From NCBI GenBank assembly GCA_903921295.1, contig CAIXOZ010000171.1:1-14289 (forward strand): DNA of 14,289 nucleotides. Direction: 5' to 3'. Positions 1 through 6,698 of the stretch are shown piece by piece. This stretch comes from an uncultured cyanobacterium. Its GTDB lineage: Bacteria > Cyanobacteriota > Cyanobacteriia > PCC-6307 > Cyanobiaceae. Every line of letters begins with the position of its first letter. Positions within the stretch are counted from its first letter, which is position 1. Below the pieces are notes generated by a model, which saw nothing but the letters and a program-made list of their open reading frames with translations, was not told the origin of the DNA and searched no databases. Made by a program: the position numbers and the translations under genes.

Positions 1-66
1 ACCTTGATGTCCTCCGCATCGTTTGCAGTGGTATTCCGTTCGGGGGATCAACAGACGCAGGTCCAT
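1..66 (-). CDS. N-terminus of an unrecognised Cys-containing protein (partial, runs off left edge)
   Basis: Reading the minus strand leftwards from an ATG at 64-66 gives 22 codons with no stop before the window edge. The short product begins MDLRLLIPRTEYHCKRCGG. It contains a CxxC pair (HCKRCG) typical of a zinc knuckle, and its composition looks more like a real protein start than the Arg/Pro/Ala-rich shadow frames around it. A GGAA lies 5 nt upstream of the ATG and an in-frame ATG at 90 is an alternative start. It would be divergent from the gene at 279, leaving about 210 bp for promoters. I do not recognise the family and the visible part is too short to assign a function. Confidence 0.4.
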   Translation of the reverse strand, partial: MDLRLLIPRTEYHCKRCGGHQG

Positions 67-278
67 ACGTGTTCCGATCGCTCCTGGCATGTCCGACTCT
101 GACTGCCGGCTTCCATGGCGACCGCCGTCAGGGAGCTGACGCATGCCGGCGAGCTGGTCGCATGCCGTGACGGATCACCTGCGGTGTATCCAGTCCCTCG
201 ACCCTGCAGCCACCGATCGACGGTGATCGCGACCTCTGGGGTCTCGTTGTTGTGCTGGTTTCGCCATAGCCTGGGGAG

Positions 279-641
279 ATGAAACAGCCCATCCCCTGGT
301 TCTGGATCCTTGTTCCTGCGGCCCTGCTGCTGTTGCCTGGTCCCGCGGGGCGTCTGCTGCTGGATCTCATCGGTGGTCTGACGATCACCGTGCTGTTGCT
401 TCCCCTTCTGGCCGGGGCTGCAGGCCTCATCCTCTGGCAGGTGTTCAAGAGCCGTCTCAAACCCTGCCCGGCCTGCGGTTTTGTCAGCACCGGACTGGAT
501 CAATGCCCGGCCTGTGGCGCCATCCTTGCCAGCAGCGGCCGGGACCCACAACCCGTCTCCAATCGGCCCCCCGTGGATGCCAGTCAGGCCACGATTGATA
601 TCCAGGCGGAGGATGTCAGTGAGTCGGGCCGCTTCGGCTGA
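279..641 (+). CDS. Small membrane protein with C-terminal zinc ribbon
   Basis: A 120-aa protein with two hydrophobic segments (about residues 8-23 and 33-53) followed by a cytosolic or lumenal tail holding two CPACG motifs (Cys63/66 and Cys76/79, about 10 residues apart). That is the layout of a zinc-ribbon knuckle. The last 40 residues are polar and look disordered. Two-span plus zinc-ribbon proteins are common conserved hypotheticals in cyanobacteria, but no specific role is established that I can name. The ATG is preceded directly by GGGGAG, which is too close for a normal ribosome binding site, so either the spacing is poor or the message is nearly leaderless. It is convergent with the DUF2834-like gene, and the two 3' ends overlap by 26 bp. 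Confidence 0.7.
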   Translation: MKQPIPWFWILVPAALLLLPGPAGRLLLDLIGGLTITVLLLPLLAGAAGLILWQVFKSRLKPCPACGFVSTGLDQCPACGAILASSGRDPQPVSNRPPVDASQATIDIQAEDVSESGRFG

Positions 642-1059
642 GTTCCTGCAGGCGTCGTTCCCTCAGGTAAAGGAAGAACGGCGCTCCACAGGCAAAGGCG
701 ACGCCGAAGCAAAGCCCGAGAGTTGCCAGCAGGCCTCGCATCTTCAGGCGACGCGCTTCCACAACGATCCAGATCGTGACTGCCGATGAACTGATCAGCA
801 GATCGCGGGACAGCGACTGGGCTGCAGGATTGGCGTTGGCCAGGCTGATGAACAACCCCAGATCAAAGCCTCTGCCGTGCTGTTGCATGAAGTCCAGATT
901 CGCCAGCCAGGGAAGCACCGCTCCGAGGCCGCTGAGCAGCAGATAGAGGGCCTGCAGGGCCTGACTTCCCCTGTTCGGTGGATCGGCAACGCCGATCACG
1001 GTCAGTCCTGACGGATGGGTTGTCGCAGCGGCTTCTCCGCTCTGTTGAGCACCACGCAT
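616..1059 (-). CDS. DUF2834-like membrane protein
   Basis: A 147-aa protein with a polar N-terminus (about 34 residues) and three membrane segments (about 35-54, 84-101 and 109-131). The motif LGAVLPWLANLDF after the first segment, EARRLKMRG between segments two and three, and the ending FFLYLRERRL match what I know of the cyanobacterial DUF2834 family, whose function is unknown. A longer reading starts at 1095. I chose the ATG at 1057-1059 because it forms a TGATG overlap with the xseB stop, the same junction seen between xseA and xseB, which suggests translational coupling at the end of the operon. Its 3' end overlaps the convergent zinc-ribbon gene by 26 bp. I see no U-tract terminator after it. 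Confidence 0.75.
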   Translation of the reverse strand: MRGAQQSGEAAATTHPSGLTVIGVADPPNRGSQALQALYLLLSGLGAVLPWLANLDFMQQHGRGFDLGLFISLANANPAAQSLSRDLLISSSAVTIWIVVEARRLKMRGLLATLGLCFGVAFACGAPFFLYLRERRLQELSRSGPTH

Positions 1060-1436
1060 CACGCGTTCTCCCGGGGGTCCTGAAGCAGGTCCCATTCGAT
1101 CACGTCCTGATCCACCCGCTGCAGCACGGCCTCGCAGTGATCTGCGTACGCCTGGGCGCGGCGGTACACGGAGAGCATCTCCTCGACCTGCAGATCGCTC
1201 GCCTGTAACTCCGCGATCAGCAGATCCAGGGCCGTCCTGGCCTGCTGGTAGGTCAGGTCGCTTGGGATCAACGGCTCATCGACAGGGGTGGTGTCCTGAT
1301 CGTCGGCCCTGTCTCGGTTCTGTTCCTCCGGCGTCGTCGCCGCGGGGGTGTCGGCGTCGCCTGCGCGCGATGTCCCTCGGCGGCGGGAGGAGGCGGCCGG
1401 CTGCCCGCTGTCGTTCATGCGTCGTGCCGGCGCCAT
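1059..1436 (-). CDS. xseB: Exodeoxyribonuclease VII small subunit
   Basis: Small subunit of exonuclease VII, which together with XseA degrades single-stranded DNA into short oligonucleotides in the cytoplasm. The XseB core spans about residues 60-118: LTYQQARTALDLLIAEL, then DLQVEEMLSVYRRAQAY, then CEAVLQRVDQDV, which is the standard two-helix hairpin. At 125 aa the protein is longer than the usual 70-90 aa because of an N-terminal extension of about 55 residues rich in Ala, Arg, Asp and Thr that looks disordered. The ATG overlaps the xseA stop as TGATG, and its own stop overlaps the next ATG in the same way. A shorter start at Met7 (1418) is possible, but the coupling overlap favours 1436. 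Confidence 0.9.
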   Translation of the reverse strand: MAPARRMNDSGQPAASSRRRGTSRAGDADTPAATTPEEQNRDRADDQDTTPVDEPLIPSDLTYQQARTALDLLIAELQASDLQVEEMLSVYRRAQAYADHCEAVLQRVDQDVIEWDLLQDPRENA

Positions 1437-2626
1437 CAGTGATTCGGGGATTCAGATCCTTCCATCCTGCTCTGGCGCTCCCGCACGGTGGCGCCCAGAC
1501 GTCCATCGGCCAGCATCACGACGATCGAATCGCCCACCTGTACCTGATCCACTCGATGCAGCACCTTGCCCTCGCTGGTCTGCACGAAGGCAAAGCCCCG
1601 GGCCAGGACCTTCTGGGGGGACAGGGCCTCGAGGAGATGTCGCCGCTGCTGCAGTTCGCTGGCCATGCGCCCGAGCTGCCGTTGGGGATGCAGCTGGGCC
1701 AGGATTTCGCGCCGCTGTTGCAGTCGTTGATGATCCAGCGACAGTCGGTGCCGAAGCATCTGCCGCTGCACCTTGAGCTTCTGGTGGATCTGCCATTGCC
1801 GTTCCACGCGGTCGGGCATCAGGGCCACGATCGCGGCGGTGGGGGTGGCGGCTCGGTAATCCGCCACGAGATCAGCGATCGTCAGGTCATCCTCATGGCC
1901 CAGACCCGTCACCACCGGAATCGGACAGGCCGCCAGGGCCCGGGCCAGAGCCTCGCCATCAAAGACCGCCAGATCCTCGCGGCTGCCTCCGCCCCGCGCC
2001 AGGACCAGTGCCTCCAGGCCGAGGTTGGCGGCCTCCTCCCCGACCCGTTCCACGGCCCGGCAAAGCCGTGCCTCGACGGGGCCCTGCACCGGCACCGGCA
2101 CCACGACCAAGGTGGCTGCCGGCCAGCGTTCGGCGGCGGTGCGCAGCATGTCCGCGAGTGCTGAGCTGGGCACGCTCGTGAGCAGGGCCACCCGCATCGG
2201 CTCGACGGGCAGGGGCCGTTTGCGCTCGCGATCAAACAGCCCCTCCGGCGTCAGCCTGGTGCGCACGGCCTCGAACTCCCGCAGCACCCGGCTGAGGCTG
2301 GGACGGATATCCAGCACCTGAATGCACAGGCTGGCGCGGCTGTTCCAGAAATTGAGCTTGCCGACGATCACGACGCCATCGCCGTCCTCGGGCCTGTGCT
2401 GAAGCTTCTGGAGTTGCGAGGCCCAGACGACGGCCTGAATGGAGGCCTCACCATCCACCAGGGTCATCCAGAGGTGCCCCTTCTTCAGCTGTGGCTTCTG
2501 AACGGTGGCATCGAGCAGGAATCGGGGGGCGAACCCCCGATCCAGCAGCGCGCCGATCGCCCGGTTCAGCTCCCCGATGCTGTAGCGCGGCAGCCCGGGA
2601 TCGATCGGAAGCTCTGAGGTGATCAC
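1436..2626 (-). CDS. xseA: Exodeoxyribonuclease VII large subunit
   Basis: Catalytic large subunit of exonuclease VII (396 aa; Proteobacterial forms are about 450). An N-terminal OB-fold (about residues 13-110, including KKGHLWMTLVDGEASIQAVVW) should bind single-stranded DNA. The nuclease core follows at about 140-265, with LARGGGSREDL (Arg211) and GHEDDLTIADLVADYRAATP (His244, Asp247), which align with the catalytic Arg, His and Asp of the E. coli enzyme. Residues about 270-345 are Gln/Arg/Leu-rich and helical, the region that carries XseB. The start is GTG at 2624-2626, one base after the stop of the upstream 58-aa gene, and the N-terminus then begins shortly before the conserved YSIGELNRAI. 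The stop overlaps the xseB start as TGATG. Confidence 0.95.
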   Translation of the reverse strand: MITSELPIDPGLPRYSIGELNRAIGALLDRGFAPRFLLDATVQKPQLKKGHLWMTLVDGEASIQAVVWASQLQKLQHRPEDGDGVVIVGKLNFWNSRASLCIQVLDIRPSLSRVLREFEAVRTRLTPEGLFDRERKRPLPVEPMRVALLTSVPSSALADMLRTAAERWPAATLVVVPVPVQGPVEARLCRAVERVGEEAANLGLEALVLARGGGSREDLAVFDGEALARALAACPIPVVTGLGHEDDLTIADLVADYRAATPTAAIVALMPDRVERQWQIHQKLKVQRQMLRHRLSLDHQRLQQRREILAQLHPQRQLGRMASELQQRRHLLEALSPQKVLARGFAFVQTSEGKVLHRVDQVQVGDSIVVMLADGRLGATVRERQSRMEGSESPNH

Positions 2627-2627
2627 C

Positions 2628-2804
2628 TCAGCCCTGGAGCTTGCAGTAGCACAGCCACCAGTAGAGGCTGATGACGCTGCCCACGATGGCCACCATCAGC
2701 CCCAGGGGATGGGTGTGAGCCACAAGTCCGATGGTGGTGATCACCAGCGCACTGCTCAGGAGCCGCGACCCATCGCGACGGTTGTTGACGTAAAAGCGAG
2801 CCAA
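2628..2804 (-). CDS. 58-aa membrane protein between hrpB and xseA (non-ATG start)
   Basis: Minus-strand reading after hrpB gives a short frame: ARFYVNNRRDGSRLL, then two hydrophobic segments (about residues 17-29 and 34-52), ending SLYWWLCYCKLQG. The frame is open from just inside the hrpB 3' end to a TGA at 2628-2630, and there is no ATG before the second segment. I placed the start at TTG 2802-2804; a CTG at 2820-2822 is an alternative. No Shine-Dalgarno is obvious, so it may depend on ribosomes leaving hrpB 48 nt upstream. Evidence that it is real: protein-like composition (polar N-terminus, clean hydrophobic hairpin), a stop one base before the xseA GTG, and otherwise unexplained space in a tight operon. 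Function unknown. Confidence 0.6.
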   Translation of the reverse strand: MARFYVNNRRDGSRLLSSALVITTIGLVAHTHPLGLMVAIVGSVISLYWWLCYCKLQG

Positions 2805-2852
2805 AGCTGAAGGACGGTGCAGCGCACCACAGTGTGACCCAGCGTCAGCAGT

Positions 2853-5441
2853 TCAGTCCTGCGTCTGTTGTTGCCTGAGCCGTTGGTTGGTGAGCGCCGT
2901 CGCTGTGGCGGTTCCGGGATCCTCGGGCCAGGGATGGCGTGGATAACGTCCCCGCAGCTCCCTGCGAACGTCGGCATAGCCACTGGACCAGAAGCTCTTC
3001 AGATCGCGGGTGATCGCCACCGCCCGGTTCGCCGGGCTCAGCAGCTCCACTGTGACCGGCAGCTTTCCGTTCAGAACGGTGGGGGTGTCCTGGGCACCGA
3101 ACATTTCCTGCAGTTTCACCGCCAGTACCGGTTCGCCGCTGCCGTAGTTGATGGAGGCCTGGCGGCCGCTCGGAATCGTCACCGTCCGGGGCAACAGACG
3201 CTCAAGCTCCTGGCGGCGTTCCCAGGGGATTCCCTCCCAGAGCAGCTCGCTCAGATCCAGTGCGCGCAGTTCACGCAGGCTGGTCATCCCCTCGATCCAG
3301 GGGCCCAGCCACTCGCCCAGGGTCGCCAGCAGCACTGCATCGCGGCGATCGGGCCATGGGGTGCCGATCAGGTGATGCACCAGGCTCAGGCGCTGCTGCA
3401 GTTGCCGCACCGATGCGTTCCAGGGCAAGACCTCCAGGCCCATCGCGTTCACGGCCGTCAGCAGGGCGTCGCGGATCACGGTGGGATCACCGTCCTGGCT
3501 TGGCTCTGAGGCCAGAACCAGGGCGCCGAGCCTCAGCTCCCGCTCGCAGCGCACCCGCTGCTGCGCGTCGTCCCAGTCCAACACCTGGTGCCACTGCCCG
3601 TCCTCCTGAGCGCGTCTCTCCAGCAGCTCCCTGGGGCAGCGCAGGGCCAGCTGGATGCGGGCATCCTGGCCTTCGCCATCGGCCCGCGCCACCACCAGCG
3701 CTTCGGCGCCGATCAGGGGGTCACCGGCGGGCAGGACAGCTCCTCGGCCCTGCCGCAGCCGATAACGACCGTTGCCGCTCCCACGAACCAGGGCCAGACG
3801 ATCCGGAAAGGCCCAGCTCAGCAGTTCCGCGGCGTCCGCCCCCGAGGCGGGGACCTGGGTGGCAGGGCCTTCGCCTTGGCTGCGGGTGGGCGCCCCTGCG
3901 TCTTCGGCCGTGCTCTGGCGTCGCAGGCGTCGCCACTGCTGTTGCTGGCGTTGCGCCAGGTGGTGCAGCGGATGCTGACCGCCCCGCTGCAGCCAGTCCA
4001 GGCGAGGGAGCAGGTCCACTCCCACCTCCTGGGGCCTGAGGGGATCGCGCTCGCTGATCAGAACCGCCAGATCCGCCGCCAGGGAGAAGCGTCCGATCGC
4101 CTCGGCGCGCAGGAGCATGTGCGCCAGGCGGGGATGGACCCCCAGGGCAGCCATGTCCCGTCCATGGGCGCTGAGGCGTCCGTGGGGATCGAGGGCCTGC
4201 AGCTGGATCAGCAGCTGCCGCGCCTCCAGAAGGGCGGCGCGGGGAGGCGGATCGATCCAGGGCAGTGCCTCGCCGAGGCCAGCCCCCCATTCGGCCAGCT
4301 GCAGGGCGATCGGCAGTGGGTCGCTCTCCAGCAGTTCCGGCGGGTCGAAGTCCGGGCGGCGCTGACGTTCGGCCGGACTCCACAGCCGAACCGCCCGGCC
4401 GGGACCCAGGCGTCCGGCCCGGCCGCTGCGCTGTTCGGCGCTGGCACGACTGGCCGGCACGGTCACCAGCCCATTCATGCCGGTGCTGGGATCAAAGCGG
4501 TTGCGCCGGCTCAGCCCTGAATCCACCACCAGGCCCACCCCTTCGATCGTCAGCGAGCTCTCGGCCACGGAGGTCGCGAGAACCACTTTGCCGGCGTTGT
4601 GACGGGCCCTCCGGATCGCTGCGCTCTGCTCCGCGAGGCTGAGCTGGCCGTGCAGGGGAGTGATCTCCAGCGCCTTGGCCCAGGCGGTGCTGTCCAGCAG
4701 CCTCTGCACCTGCTGGATCTCCCGTTGGCCGGGCACGAACACCAGCGCTGTCTCGTGGTCGCTGCGCTGGTCGAGCCAGTGGGTCTCCAGGGCTCGAAGC
4801 ACCTGTTTGGCCAGCGATTCGTCCGGCCTGGACACCTGGTGGCTGATCGCCACCGGATGGCTGCGCCCTTCACTGGTGATCACCGACGCTTCCTGCAGGT
4901 TCTCGACCAGCGGGGCCAGATTGAGGGTGGCGGACATCACCAGCAGCCGAAGCTTGGGCTGCAGGACCGAGCGCGCCTCCCGCAACAGCGCCAGGGCCAG
5001 ATCCGCTTCAGCCCGGCGCTCGTGAAATTCGTCGAAGATCACGCAGGCCACCCCGTTCAGGGTCGGATCGGCCTGCAGACGGCGGAGGAAGACCCCGTCG
5101 GTGAGCACCTCCAGCCTGGTGGCCGCCGAGATGCGCTGCTCAAGGCGGACCCTGTAGCCCACCTGCTGGCCCACGGCCTCGCCCAGGCTGGTCGCCAGCC
5201 GTGCGGCAGCGGCGCGGGCCGCCAGCCGTCGAGGCTCGAGCATCACGATCGTGCCCTGTCCCGGAGCCAGGGCGCGCAGGATCGCCAGGGGCACCCGGGT
5301 GGTCTTGCCGGCACCGGGGGGTGCCTGGAGCAACAGGGTGCTTCCAGGCGTCAGAGCCGCCAGGATCGCCGGCAGTTTCGGGTCGATCGGCAGGCTGTCA
5401 CCATCACCGAGACCGTCGCTCAGGAGCTGATCGGTCGCCAT
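2853..5441 (-). CDS. hrpB: ATP-dependent DExH-box helicase HrpB
   Basis: An 862-aa DEAH/RHA-type helicase. All core motifs are visible: Walker A APPGAGKTT (40-48), EPRRLAARAAAARLA (69-83), DEFHER as motif II (137-142), SAT as motif III (170-172), ALVFVPGQREI (232-242), ATSVAESSLTIEG (289-301) and motif VI QRSGRAGR (337-344). A long C-terminal half follows, ending with the HrpB-type segment around INYGSGEPVLAVKLQEMFG and HPWPEDPGTATATALTNQRL. DEFH in place of DEAH is normal for HrpB. The cellular substrate of bacterial HrpB is poorly defined; a role on RNA or nucleic acids is inferred from the family. A longer reading begins at 5555, but I start at ATG 5439-5441, which has a GGAG four bases upstream and clears the upstream gene by 28 nt. 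It heads toward xseA/xseB in the same apparent operon. Confidence 0.95.
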   Translation of the reverse strand: MATDQLLSDGLGDGDSLPIDPKLPAILAALTPGSTLLLQAPPGAGKTTRVPLAILRALAPGQGTIVMLEPRRLAARAAAARLATSLGEAVGQQVGYRVRLEQRISAATRLEVLTDGVFLRRLQADPTLNGVACVIFDEFHERRAEADLALALLREARSVLQPKLRLLVMSATLNLAPLVENLQEASVITSEGRSHPVAISHQVSRPDESLAKQVLRALETHWLDQRSDHETALVFVPGQREIQQVQRLLDSTAWAKALEITPLHGQLSLAEQSAAIRRARHNAGKVVLATSVAESSLTIEGVGLVVDSGLSRRNRFDPSTGMNGLVTVPASRASAEQRSGRAGRLGPGRAVRLWSPAERQRRPDFDPPELLESDPLPIALQLAEWGAGLGEALPWIDPPPRAALLEARQLLIQLQALDPHGRLSAHGRDMAALGVHPRLAHMLLRAEAIGRFSLAADLAVLISERDPLRPQEVGVDLLPRLDWLQRGGQHPLHHLAQRQQQQWRRLRRQSTAEDAGAPTRSQGEGPATQVPASGADAAELLSWAFPDRLALVRGSGNGRYRLRQGRGAVLPAGDPLIGAEALVVARADGEGQDARIQLALRCPRELLERRAQEDGQWHQVLDWDDAQQRVRCERELRLGALVLASEPSQDGDPTVIRDALLTAVNAMGLEVLPWNASVRQLQQRLSLVHHLIGTPWPDRRDAVLLATLGEWLGPWIEGMTSLRELRALDLSELLWEGIPWERRQELERLLPRTVTIPSGRQASINYGSGEPVLAVKLQEMFGAQDTPTVLNGKLPVTVELLSPANRAVAITRDLKSFWSSGYADVRRELRGRYPRHPWPEDPGTATATALTNQRLRQQQTQD

Positions 5442-5444
5442 CGG

Positions 5445-5448
5445 CTCC
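5445..5448 (-). promoter_or_regulatory. Ribosome binding site deciding the hrpB start
   Basis: On the minus strand GGAG is followed by CCG and then the ATG at 5441. It is close to the start but is the only good Shine-Dalgarno near the 5' end. It supports starting HrpB at MATDQLL and not at the first in-frame Met 38 codons upstream, which would put the helicase start inside the preceding gene. Confidence 0.6.
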
Positions 5449-5469
5449 GTCGGTGGGCTGGAGGGCCGT

Positions 5470-5853
5470 TCAGCGGACGTGGCGGATGCCGTCGACAGGG
5501 TGGTAGGTCTCTCCGGTGGTTTCCTCGTAGACGATCGCCGGCAGTCCGGTCTCAAACATCGTCTGAAGGGCTTCCTTGAGGTAGGGATTCCAGCCGCCGG
5601 TGCTTACCTTCCCGTGGCGTACCGTCCAGTCCCAGGTGCCCTGAAGGTCGCGGGGGATGCGGCCCTCGCGGTCGCGCCGGGCCACCAGATCCTGGGATTC
5701 CACCAATCCGACGAGGATCGGAGCCTTGCCATAGGCCGGCGTGATGCTCAGTTCGAGGCGCACCGGATCATCCTTCACCAGTTTCAGGCGAAAGCGTTGT
5801 GGCAGCTTCAGACCGCGAAGAACGGCCCCAACGATTCGGGTTCTCTGATCCAC
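5470..5853 (-). CDS. Unrecognised 127-aa protein upstream of hrpB
   Basis: A soluble, Cys-free protein with no signal peptide or membrane segment and a mixed alpha/beta look. It runs from DQRTRIVGAVLRGLKLPQRF through a strand-like LELSITPAYGKAPILVGLV to a conserved-looking C-terminus with GTWDWTVRHGKVSTGGWNPY, then ALQTMFETGLPAIVYEE and HPVDGIRHVR. The Trp/Gly-rich block and the ordered C-terminus suggest a real family, but I do not recognise it. The frame also has an ATG at 5919. I prefer GTG 5851-5853 because GAGAGG sits exactly 5 nt upstream, and because the 22 extra residues would be Pro/Gly-rich and translated through a dyad. It ends 28 nt before hrpB and is probably co-transcribed with it. 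Confidence 0.7.
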   Translation of the reverse strand: MDQRTRIVGAVLRGLKLPQRFRLKLVKDDPVRLELSITPAYGKAPILVGLVESQDLVARRDREGRIPRDLQGTWDWTVRHGKVSTGGWNPYLKEALQTMFETGLPAIVYEETTGETYHPVDGIRHVR

Positions 5854-5858
5854 GCTCG

Positions 5859-5864
5859 CCTCTC
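5859..5864 (-). promoter_or_regulatory. Ribosome binding site supporting the GTG start at 5853
   Basis: Minus-strand GAGAGG with a 5-nt spacer (CGAGC) before GTG. The alternative ATG at 5919 has AGGAG directly abutting it with no spacer, which is not a workable distance. Confidence 0.55.
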
Positions 5865-5881
5865 TCCCGGGTTCTGATCCA

Positions 5882-5905
5882 CCCCAAGGTTGTACCAGCT
5901 TGGGG
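5882..5905. repeat. 24-bp imperfect dyad upstream of the 127-aa gene
   Basis: CCCCAAG at 5882-5888 and CTTGGGG at 5899-5905 are perfect 7-bp arms. The whole 24-bp block matches its own reverse complement at 20 of 24 positions and is centred on GTAC. It lies about 29 bp upstream of the preferred GTG start at 5853. It could be an operator for a dimeric regulator or a 5'-leader hairpin. There is no U-tract after it on the minus strand, so it is not a normal intrinsic terminator. Confidence 0.55.
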
Positions 5906-6019
5906 GGCCCCAGCGGCATCTCCTGCAGGATTCCGGTGGCAGGGAGGCCGTGATCGATGCCCCGATCAGGATCGCTCAGGGCTCCGGTGGCAGGAGCTCA
6001 GGCGTTCAATCGCCGGCGA

Positions 6020-6289
6020 TCAGGTCCGATCTCCAGACTCCGGATTGTCGTCATCGGCACCGAAGCGCACGGTCAGCAGATCCTCCTGGGTGAGCTGGCC
6101 ATCGGAATCCAGCAGCTCCGGATGAATGGTGAGTCGGCCGGTGCGGTCGGAGCCGGGTTGGGCTGAAGCGTCTCCGGGTCGGGGTACGGCTGAGAATCCG
6201 CGTCCCATCACCTTGAACGCCTGCCACAGCAGCCCGAGGAAGCAGGCTGCGTACACGAAGGGAAAGAGCTGGGCGAGGGAATGGGGCAT
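6020..6289 (-). CDS. DUF2973-like single-span membrane protein
   Basis: An 89-aa protein with one N-terminal membrane segment (about residues 7-25), then WQAFKVMGRGF, a short Pro/Gly/Ala linker, and a conserved tail DRTGRLTIHPELLDSDGQLT leading into EEDLLTVRF-like sequence (here QEDLLTVRF). This order matches the cyanobacterial DUF2973 family as I know it, whose function is unknown. The start is ATG 6287-6289 with no strong Shine-Dalgarno. It sits 72 nt downstream of the 45-aa membrane protein on the same strand. A 166-nt gap containing two 12-bp direct repeats (TCCGGTGGCAGG at 5932-5943 and 5983-5994) separates it from the 127-aa gene. Confidence 0.8.
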   Translation of the reverse strand: MPHSLAQLFPFVYAACFLGLLWQAFKVMGRGFSAVPRPGDASAQPGSDRTGRLTIHPELLDSDGQLTQEDLLTVRFGADDDNPESGDRT

Positions 6290-6361
6290 CGACAGGGGTG
6301 CCCTGAGGGCGCTGGCGGGGACGCTCGTGGGCCGAGGTGTTGACAGGAGCGACCTGCTCCA

Positions 6362-6499
6362 TCATTGCCGAGGTGAGGCCCCGGTTCCGCCGGACTGGGC
6401 GAGCATCCAGGCCCATAGGGTGCTGCAGGCGGCCCCGAAGGCCAGGAAGGCCAGCAGCAGCCGCACTGTTGCCTGGTGATGGCCGGCTAAATTGTCCAT
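6362..6499 (-). CDS. 45-aa single-span membrane protein
   Basis: The minus-strand ATG at 6497-6499 opens a 45-residue frame beginning MDNLAGHHQATVR, then one clean hydrophobic helix (about residues 13-34, LLLAFLAFGAACSTLWAWML) and a short polar tail. The longer reading of this frame (back to 6913) has no protein-like sequence upstream of this Met and would run antisense into the protease gene, so I use the short form. The leader just upstream has an AT-rich TTTGTAAAGAAA stretch (6512-6523), unusual in this GC-rich sequence and a plausible promoter -10 region. It is followed by the DUF2973-like gene and diverges from the protease gene. Function unknown. Confidence 0.55.
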   Translation of the reverse strand: MDNLAGHHQATVRLLLAFLAFGAACSTLWAWMLAQSGGTGASPRQ

Positions 6500-6698
6500 G
6501 CCGTTGCCGCATTTCTTTACAAAGCCTAGGGAGCCGGGGCCGGGCGTGCGGTTGTCTCGATGCGGTTGTGCTGACAGCTGTACCCCGGAGCGCCAGCAGC
6601 CATGACCCAGCCATGGGCCCCCCGGGGCGGATCTCCTCCCCTGGCGTGGCCCGACCGGACTCCTTACGGTCGATGGATCGAAGACGTCCCATTGCGTC
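6500..6698. promoter_or_regulatory. Divergent intergenic region with a 9-bp direct repeat
   Basis: Shared upstream region of the 45-aa gene (minus) and the HtrA protease gene (plus). TGCGGTTGT occurs at 6547-6555 and again at 6561-6569, a 14-bp period, followed by CTGACAGCTG. The repeat sits about 130-150 bp upstream of the protease ATG and could be a regulator site. The TTTACA/TGTAAA box at 6516-6521 is a candidate -10 for the minus-strand gene. No convincing -35/-10 pair or strong Shine-Dalgarno is visible for the protease. Confidence 0.35.

Noticed and set aside
48..551. Minus-strand frames antisense to the zinc-ribbon membrane protein
   Set aside because: Gln/Arg/Gly-rich shadows; the plus-strand reading has two clean membrane segments and paired CPACG motifs.
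1262..2164. 300-codon plus-strand frame antisense to xseA/xseB
   Set aside because: His/Gly/Leu-rich shadow with no start context, opposite clear exonuclease VII genes.
2868..5579. Long plus-strand open frames (about 210-330 codons) antisense to hrpB
   Set aside because: Arg/Pro/Gln/Gly-rich shadow translations opposite a complete, motif-bearing helicase. High GC makes stop codons rare on the other strand.
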